Shown here: positions 56,929 to 64,000 of the stretch, piece by piece
Numbering within the stretch: the stretch's first letter is position 1
Layout: every line of letters starts with the position of its first letter
Assembly (NCBI RefSeq): GCF_029227915.1
Contig: NC_079879.1
Span: 23,516,501-23,580,500 of the forward strand
Direction of reading: 5' to 3'
DNA length: 64,000 nucleotides
Source: Hydractinia symbiolongicarpus
Lineage: Eukaryota; Cnidaria; Hydrozoa; Anthoathecata; Hydractiniidae
Position numbers and translations under genes: made by a program
Notes under the pieces: model-generated
The model's database searches: none
The model's input: only the letters and a program-made list of their open reading frames with translations
What the model was told of the DNA's origin: nothing

Positions 56929-59040
56929 TCAAAGCCTGGCTTCGTCACATGCGAAGCTGAAGTCATCAGCTGGCTCCACGTTAACCTTCACAGAACGACT
57001 ACCCCTCAGACACAACAAAGCAGAACGCATTATTACAAAACTTAATTTACATCTTATCCATGACATTATTCGTTCATACTTTTGTCCCGTCTTGTTAGCA
57101 ATTTTTTCAGCGAGATGTTTGTGAAATATGGTACCTTCTTGACTCATACCTCCATTAATGGAAAAAACAAGTGGAGTGAATGAGCCATGTTCAAGGTTGA
57201 TGACGCGGTCGTTATATTTCCTCTTCTTTTCGCTCTCGTGATTCCTATATATTGCTGCTACTGGAATGTTCGCTTGTGAATTGGAGTTAACATTGGTAAT
57301 TTGAACGTCGAAATAAGCGGATTGTCCCGGACGCCAAAAACCGCGAGCTCGTATATCTAGTCGGGCTTCATCATTTTCAACGGGTTGTAGTTTCGGTTCA
57401 ATTTCAACGTCATTGCATGCCATTTTAAGAAGGTTTGCCTCAAAATCTCTTACGTTGTCGTGACGAATAGAAACAAATCCTCCCTTTTTGCAGTTCATGG
57501 CATGATTCGTATCAAATGGTTGTCCACATGCACACTTTGATGGTAAGTTCTTGACTTTGCGATTATATCTTAAAGCCAATGCATCACGGAATTCGTCCTT
57601 TGATAAATCAAATCCTTGGTCTTTCAGGGGGAGGACAGTAAGCCAACTTGATGCGCCTTTTTCGCAATTCTGAGAAGAAAGAACTCTTGACAATTTATTA
57701 TCAAGTTCACTGATTACATTCTCACGTTCTTGTCTCTGTAAGGCTGTGACTAATTCCGTTCTGTCATGGCGAACTTGTCTTATAGTTTCTTTTGAAGGGA
57801 TGTCGTTACCTTGAGATACAATCACTTCAACAAGGGGTGCAGATATGGCCAATGATGAACTACAATCAATTTTCGCTTTTTGAGTCAACACAGGTATGCC
57901 CATTCCGCCATCTCGAATTGGTAATTTGAACAGTTTACGATCAGTTTCAGATATGGTCTCTCCAAACAAAGCAGGCAGGAATTCGTCCTCGATGACTTTA
58001 TCGAGTGGTGTGAGGAAATCCTCCATATTTGGAATAGTTCTCATAAAATAATTGAATTTATGCATTTCGCCATGAGTATAAGCAGCAAATGCGGCTTGTG
58101 GTTCGCTAATTGTGATCTCAGCTAATTTTCTCATTTCATTGCACCACTGATCCACTTTTTCCGTTGCATACTGCTTTTTATAATCTGCACTACCAATTAC
58201 AGCTCCTAAGTGACGTTTTCCATCTATTGTGTATTTAATAGAGGAGCCACTAAATTCTTTTTTGGCAAGTTCAAGTACCCTATCGTCCTTCGCTATTAAC
58301 CACGATTTTGATTCATTAACATGGTATCCATATTTGCGTCCTTCAGATATCACTAAGCTCCACCATCGGAGTAAACCGTTCACAGTGCCAGCACCTGTAG
58401 CATCGTCCGCCAACCAAACCTGCTTTACGGAAGCGATAGATCTCAATCGATCCTGTATAATAACGGTACTGATCGCGTAAAAGGACATAGCAAGATTGTC
58501 TCCCTGAGTTGTGCCTTCTTGTGATAATAACTCAGTTTCATTTCGTACAATAAGTCTCGATGCCTTTCTGTGGGTATTGATTAGTATCGTGGCAAAGTGT
58601 GGACAAGTGTACATTATGAAGTGCAACATTTCGGTTTAGTGTGTTGAACGCATTACTCGCATCTACCAGTATGACAGCCTCGCATTGTTCAGTCTCGAAA
58701 ATAGTTCTCATCGCATGAATAGCAGCTTCGGCGTCACTTTCGACACCTGTGGCGACTTGAAGTGGACCTGCGGCTATTTGTATGTCTTTTTTGAGAGTCC
58801 AGCCGATGGCTTTGCCCATTATACGGCGCAACGTCTCATCAACTCCAATGGGTCTGACACCAGGGTTTTTGTTCAACGGAATTAAATTACATGCGACAAG
58901 AGAATCGATTGTATTAGGGTCTACAATTGTGGTAGCTAATTTTCGAGTCAGAGTTGCGATTTGTTCTATATGTATGTATGTAAACGGCAAGAATTTTCTC
59001 GGTAGTTCTAAAGTTCTTCTTTGAACATCAACAAAACGTT
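56929..59040 (-). pseudogene. R2-type non-LTR retrotransposon ORF, frameshifted and 5'-truncated
   Basis: The upstream frame (to 58990 and beyond) carries RT motifs GVRPIGVDETLRRIMGKAIG and the catalytic motif A (VDASNAFN). The frame then shifts near 58594-58612. The downstream 566-codon frame has motif B (EGTTQGDNLA) and motif C (WLADDA). Residues ~366-380 form a C-x-C...H...C knuckle (CACGQPFDTNHAMNC), followed by RHDNV, RLDI (~425) and YFDV (~441). That order (RT, CCHC knuckle, PD-(D/E)xK-like endonuclease) is the plan of restriction-like-endonuclease non-LTR elements such as R2. The single frameshift and loss of the N-terminal DNA-binding part make it inactive, though the remaining frame is long and otherwise clean, so the insertion is young. 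Confidence 0.8.
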
Positions 59041-59412
59041 TTTTGTTTGTTTGCTTGTTTTTCTAACACCAACTTTGTTTAACTTTAATAACCAATTTTG
59101 GCGCCAAAATCGGTACAAAAACCTCCTTCGGTAGTAGAATTCGCTTTTTAAATAAGCGCATATGGTAAAAATTTTTGCGTTTTTTTTGTTGTCAAGTACT
59201 TCCGCAGGTACTTGTGTATAATTTCTTTGCTTTTACTTTGCTTACTTATTACATTCAAAGTGATGCTATTTAAACAGAATGTAAATATTTACATAAACAA
59301 AAAAACCTACGATTAGAAAAAAGGTCGGAAACGAAGTTGGTCTTCTTCCCTCCGGCACAGATACGATCCATAGATACGTGAAGTTATATCAACTTTGCAT
59401 TGTTTACCCAAG

Positions 59413-59532
59413 ATGGCTGCAGGAGTAGTGAATTATGGACACAAATGTGCTTTTTGCTCTCCACTCAGGTCAGACGATGGCGATGTTCTTATGGTTTTTA
59501 GAAACTGCTTTTTTCTTGAACCTTTACATTAG
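59413..59532 (+). CDS. Candidate first coding exon, unknown protein
   Basis: CCAAGATGGCTGC is a good start context. The frame reads MAAGVVNYGHKCAFCSPLRS and has 39 codons to a stop, with donor-like sites inside (CTCAG|GTCAGA, codon 19). The KCAFC cysteine pair could begin a zinc-binding domain. No downstream exon identified; the MITE at 59597 follows at once. Confidence 0.38.
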   Translation: MAAGVVNYGHKCAFCSPLRSDDGDVLMVFRNCFFLEPLH

Positions 59533-59596
59533 GACTAGGCATGAGAGTAAGGAATAATTTGTTATACACTAATTTATAAAATTTCAGGGCCACTAT

Positions 59597-60228
59597 CAGT
59601 CAGGGTAAACACCTAATTAGGCAGCATGACCTTACCTACTTAGGGGAGTCGTTTAGTTAGGCGACGTGATGTAGTTTAATCAGGCTACCTGTAGTCTAAC
59701 TAGGCGAACATAAACTTTCTGTTGTAAATACGTCGAAATCATTGCGCAATACAATATTTATGTGAATCAACTGTCCACTTTGCAGATAATTTTGACCATT
59801 TATCGTCTTATTTGCATCGCGCATTGGTAACTTATGGCCCAAACCTTGTGTGGCACTATTTGTTGTTTTAAATAATGGATTTCAGCCATTCACGCCGCAG
59901 GGAAAAAATAAATATGGCGGACATAAACGTGGCAGTGTTCACCTAAATAGGCGACACTTAACCTAATTAGGTTATATAATTTATTTTAACATAATTTGTA
60001 CTTGCATGCGAACATATCGACAAATTTGGAATCATGGTCGCGTAGACTATCCATTCTGAACAAAGATTTTTTGCGATTTTTTCTTAGGAATGTGTGGTGA
60101 AAAGCCATTAAATATTGTAATGTCTTAACTAGGTTACATATGGTCTAACTAGTCTACAATGAGTCGCCTAAATAGGTGGTATGCCCAAGTTAGCCTACCA
60201 TTGCCTAATTAATTGTTTACCCTGACTG
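59597..60228. mobile_element. MITE, 632 bp, perfect target-site duplication
   Basis: Ends CAGTCAGGGTAAAC and GTTTACCCTGACTG form a perfect 14-bp inverted repeat, extended imperfectly by TAATTAGGCA. Host ACTAT flanks both sides (59592-59596 and 60229-60233). The interior has about ten copies of an AACTAGGCRAC-like motif in both orientations. No ORF. CAG...CTG ends are shared by several cut-and-paste superfamilies; the 5-bp duplication does not fix which. Confidence 0.85.
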
Positions 60229-60233
60229 ACTAT

Positions 60234-61372
60234 AGTCTTTTTAGTCTGTTTCTTCGCATAAAGCTATCATAAAACGACCCCAAATGAATATCTTTCTGCC
60301 TGCTACGCAGTTGTTAGAGCCAGAGGGCTTACCGCAGAAAATGTAAACATTCAAAAAGGTCTATGGGCTGTTATTTACACCACAAGTATTAGCAGCTAGC
60401 TAGAGCTGTTCTGCCCAGATTGCAAAAAACAGCCTTTTTGAATTTCACGCGTCTCGTCTTAATTGAGGAGAGTGATTATTCAGTTTTCATAATTTGAGGT
60501 GCGTGATAACACATATGAAAAGTGTGGTCGTCTGGTAGGCCTACTGAGTAATTGAATGTATTTGCATCTTTTTTAAAGGACCGTCTCAAAATTTCCGTAC
60601 GTAATTCGTATAATTCGTATCAAAACTTCGTATCAATGATCAGCCCTTAAAATTAGCGTCGGCATTCGGCACTGCTGACGTAATTGCCAACGTAAAATAC
60701 GAAAATACCGCAGTTGCGTCGCCAAAAAACGGTCGGCGTTATTATGAAGAACGTAGGGTATAGAACATTAAAGTCGGCCCCTTTCCTCCTTCATGCTGTC
60801 ACTCTTATTCTGGTGCATTACACTGAGACTCGAACAAAAGACGGAAGACCGTTTAGAACAATGCCACAAGTCAGTCCGACCTTCATATTTACAGAGAATA
60901 CTGCGAGAAGAGTGCACACCCATGCAAGTTACATATAAGCAGAACATGGGAGAGGTTAGGCGTCCTGTACCTTAATACAGCTTTCGGAAAAATGTTCTTG
61001 TGATGTAATACCAAAGAAATAACATGTTGCATATATAAAGTTTAAAAATCTTTTTGAAAGGGGAAAGAGAAATCAAATATGTTTAGTAATAATAATCGAA
61101 ATGATGCCCTACCCTAATGAATTCATCTCGAAACATAACGCGCATGTTTTTCATTCAAATTCCGAACTTTAAGTCATTTTTTTCTTTGATTATTAATATA
61201 GTAAATAATTACTTTATACAAAAGACATTTCAGGTGCGCATTATTGAAGTGACTAAAGTGTTTTTGGTGCGTGATTGAAGACGCTGCTCCATTGTTGCAG
61301 GAGCATGCAGAGGTGCGGAGGCGCGATCGCGCACCTCAAAAGATGAGGACTGCAGGCAGTCTGTGATTGGCA
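60234..61372. other. Interval with a possible coding-like stretch at 60793-60975
   Basis: A plus frame at 60793-60975 contains LEQKTEDRLEQCHKSVRPSY and LQRILREECTP and is charged and protein-like, but it has no recognised domain and an overlapping frame is also open. It may be an exon remnant. A short GC palindrome (GGCGCGATCGCGC) is at ~61319-61331. Confidence 0.3.
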
Positions 61373-61501
61373 TTTTCTCTGCAAGATAAAACACCATTGA
61401 AAACTAGGCACATGGCTAAAGAAAAGGGTCTTGACGTAATTTTTCTCTGCAGGATAAACACCATTGAAAACTAGGCATAACAAAAAAAAGCCTTGATGTA
61501 A
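61373..61501. repeat. Tandem duplication of a ~65 bp segment
   Basis: Two copies of TTTTCTCTGCARGATAAA followed by CACCATTGAAAACTAGGCA and CTTGAYGTAA begin at 61373 and 61440. They are slightly diverged. Confidence 0.8.
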
Positions 61502-61799
61502 ATCTTAGTATAAACTCCTCTTGTACATTTCAACATTATACTTTGAAGTAACTAAATTGAACAGAACTAGATTTTGCAGATGGCTAGGTGGGTTCATTTT
61601 TTTGCAGGAATTGAACTTTGGGGATAACCTAAATTTATCGTTTTGCAGGAATTAAGTTTGGTAAAACTTTATTAAACTTGCAAATCCTGAAATTTAGTTT
61701 CCACAAAATTTTGTTTCATTTGAAAACAACAACAACTTTGCCACTAAGGCTATTTGCTTGTCAGAGGTGATGAAGAATGACATAAAAGCTGGTGGCCTT

Positions 61800-62060
61800 T
61801 ATTATATATTATGTTTATTCTATAAGTGAGGAATAACGCACATAAATGTCGCACATAAAGCAAGCCTACCCGATTATGTTTTTTTTATAATTGAGAAATA
61901 ATATAAAAATGTTGTACATAAGCCGGGCTGCCCCGATTATGTTCGTTCTATCAGTAGGAAATAATATAAAAGTGCCGTACATAAACCGCCCTGCCCCGGC
62001 TATGTTCCTTTTATAAGTGCCAAGTATAATGTTTTTTAACTGTCATAAGCCGACCCGTTC
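61800..62060. repeat. Degenerate ~75 bp tandem repeat, 3-4 copies
   Basis: Repeated order: CCCGATTATGTTC, TATAAGTGAG/GAAATAATATAAAA, TACATAAACCGGGCTGCC. Copies differ by substitutions and small indels. Confidence 0.7.
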
Positions 62061-62344
62061 TGATTTTATTGCCTCATTTCTGCATTTTCTGCCCACTTGA
62101 TAAGCAGGGCAAACTGCCGTATATAATCCGGGAAGTGTTTATAATCCAAGCTACAAATCATAATTTGTGTCATTAATGGCCACCAAATTAAATTAAAACA
62201 TAAAAAGGATGGAAGGGTGGAACTGTTGAGTTAAATGTATAGACACTAGTGCAGTGAGGTGCTGGGTGTTTACATGGAGTCATTGTTATTTAAGACCTGA
62301 GGTCTTTTGGATGTATAAGATCAGTGACTGGCATTTTGACTGCC

Positions 62345-62640
62345 ATTCAGCATGGGCGAGTGAATGTTACCATAGCCCCGGGTTAACCCAAGCCATATGA
62401 GGAAAATTAGGGCGATGGCACACTGTGTGGGCCATTGGATGTTGCCAAGAGTACTAAATACTCTAGGACTCTCCATTTAAGCCACAACCCCTCCTGGAAA
62501 TAATAGACGGGTATATTCCTCGATATTTGTGAGGCTAGCCATGTAAAATATGCACATCTTTCTGTCTGTCTGTCTGTCTGTCTGTCAGGTCCATAGCTAG
62601 AGACCATCCCACTGTGCAAGGCTCTGCTAAAATGACTAAG
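62345..62640 (+). mobile_element. SINE copy, body and tail, headless
   Basis: 62345-62431 matches 24175-24262 (CATGGGCGAGTGAATGTTAC through GCACACTGTGTGGG). The tRNA-like head is missing. The copy extends further than the other, with ATAGACGGGTATATTCCTCG and a (TCTG)n tract (62558-62586) that may be its tail. Confidence 0.65.
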
Positions 62641-62854
62641 ATAAACCTAATATGTACAAGCCACAAGTGTTGAAGAATTGTACTTCTGTCACCACAATTG
62701 ACATGAGCATTAATTATGCAAGCACTAAAATAGAAAAATATATGTATGCTTTATATATCTACCAATGCAGCCAACAAAGTGAAATAAGTGTCTATTGAAA
62801 ATAACTTTCATTTATATATGAATTTTAAATTAAATGACTTTTTAATCAAAGACA

Positions 62855-63022
62855 ATGGATGCAGCTGTGAGACATATGTTAATTCAGGCTGAAAATGAAC
62901 AAAATGATGTATTATTACGTGAAGCTTTCGAAAAGTTGAGACGTGGAAGAAAAATAACTGGTGATCACACTGATCCATTTAGTTCTGACTTGTATGTTGT
63001 CTGTGCTGAAGTCTCAATTAAG
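62855..63022 (+). CDS. Probable first coding exon of a gene running out of the window
   Basis: ATG at 62855 opens a 56-codon frame with clearly protein-like composition (MDAAVRHMLIQAENEQNDVL, EAFEKLRRGRKITGDHTDPF, SSDLYVVCAEVSIK) ending at donor AAG|GTTTGC in phase 0. An acceptor-like TTTTTAATCAAAG just before the ATG suggests a 5' UTR intron or trans-splice site. No domain recognised. The rest would lie to the right; no second exon was found before 64000. Confidence 0.5.
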
Positions 63023-63474
63023 GTTTGCCTATTTTTTATTTTTTATCTTGTGTTTTACCCTATCTCAAAAACTGCCAAACTTTTTGGTGTTTTTTTTTAA
63101 GAATATTATAATTTTTTTTAAACTTGTTTTTCTTTAAAATTGTCTAAATTTGTTTAAATTTCTTTTCCTTTAAAATTGTCTGGGAATTTATGTTTATTAA
63201 AAATAAACAATATTTAACCTATTAATAAATTTAACTCAAGGCATGGAACATTTTTGAGTCATACATAATGTGTGATTATAGAAGCTCTTTTTCTCTCTGT
63301 TTATCTTTTATGAAGTACTGCTTACATTTCAATTTTTTTGTTAAACCAGATAACTTCAACCTATATATAGATATCTATTTTCTTGTTTTGATGACCTTGA
63401 CAAAAGTTACAGTATATGAAAATCTAAGTTATATAGATAAAGTTTAATTTCAAAAAAGCAAATTCAAACTAAAC

Positions 63475-63812
63475 TACTGTAATGCTTGAATAAACGCCCC
63501 TTTCTATTACATGCACCCCTTGAATAGACGCCCCTCTTTTTCAGTCATTTTTTAATAAAGGCTCCCTTCTAATAGACGCCCCTTCCTTATAAGACCTTAG
63601 GTTTAAGGTTGGAAATTTAGTTTTTCGCTTTTGAAGTTCATTCTCTAAAACATGTGAATATCTTTTATTTTCTGTTGTAAAAATATATATAGGTATCCTT
63701 AACAACTGCAAAAGAGACGAAGTGTAAAAAATTTAATAAATTTCCCCATCTTTTAAACGCCCCCCTCGAATAGACGCCCCCCAAAAATGCGTTTATTCGA
63801 AGCATTACAGTA
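63475..63812. mobile_element. MITE, ~335 bp, with TA flanks
   Basis: Left end TACTGTAATGCTTGAATAAA and right end GCGTTTATTCGAAGCATTAC followed by AGTA are inverted repeats of about 24 bp. TA flanks both sides, suggesting a TA target as in Tc1/mariner-type elements. ATAGACGCCCC motifs repeat inside both arms (63533, 63574, 63771). A solo end lies at 9037-9075. Confidence 0.8.
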
Positions 63813-64000
63813 TTTAAAATTACAAAAGAAGTGGAACACCATTTTACATAATCCCTCCTGGTTAAGATAGTTAAAAATGTCGACAAAAAAATGTTTGTAA
63901 ATGTGATTTCAAATATGAAAAAGGGGCCAAATATAAATCCCTGTGTTTTCCATTTTAATGGAAGAGATTAAACTAACCAATAGAAAATGTTTGGTTTTTA

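Noticed and set aside
58229-59024. Plus-strand ORFs at 58229-58480, 58685-58885 and 58782-59024
   Set aside because: Antisense shadows of the reverse transcriptase frame.

Overview
This window is AT-rich, intron-rich animal DNA dominated by mobile elements. It holds parts of a few spliced genes, no bacterial-style operon, no long intact single-exon host gene, and no rRNA or clear tRNA gene. A TNF-receptor-like gene split by GT/AG (and one GC/AG) introns, a Penelope-like retroelement tail, an R2-type (restriction-like endonuclease) non-LTR reverse transcriptase, tRNA-headed SINE copies and many Helitron-like elements point to an invertebrate metazoan. A cnidarian, probably a hydrozoan, is my best guess; that is inference, not proof.

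Layout. 1-6230 is a head-to-tail array of Helitron-like elements, all with their 3' ends to the left. 6231-9838 is mostly unassigned DNA with a MITE fragment and a perfect palindrome. 9839-37690 is one giant inverted-repeat element of about 27.9 kb. It has a unique ~180-190 bp outer terminal repeat at each end, then long tandem arrays of a ~78-90 bp unit in mirror-image orientation, then a second zone of a diverged ~150 bp unit, also mirrored. The interior is about 19 kb. It is flanked by a candidate 6-8 bp target-site duplication (GAAGAT). The interior carries no recognisable transposase but contains nested elements (a SINE, Helitron-like pieces, a Penelope-like tail, a minisatellite) and several short, unrecognised exon-like blocks.

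37691-43272 is non-coding with a 1.26 kb inverted-repeat transposon. 43273-53844 is a TNF-receptor-like gene on the + strand: signal peptide, cysteine-rich domain, Thr/Ser-rich stalk, one transmembrane segment, and a cytoplasmic tail rebuilt from phase-compatible exons. A ~6.8 kb interval of this gene is filled by a second Helitron-like cluster (45779-51388) and a MITE. 56929-59040 is a 5'-truncated, frameshifted R2-type retrotransposon on the - strand. 59597-60228 is a MITE with a perfect 5-bp target-site duplication. The last 4 kb holds small tandem repeats, a SINE copy, a probable first coding exon (62855-63022) and another MITE.

The genes do not form a pathway. The biology here is host DNA, including an immune or apoptosis-type receptor gene, being remodelled by rolling-circle-like and giant foldback-like elements. 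Exon calls rest on splice-site and reading-phase inspection by eye and were not tested against transcripts.
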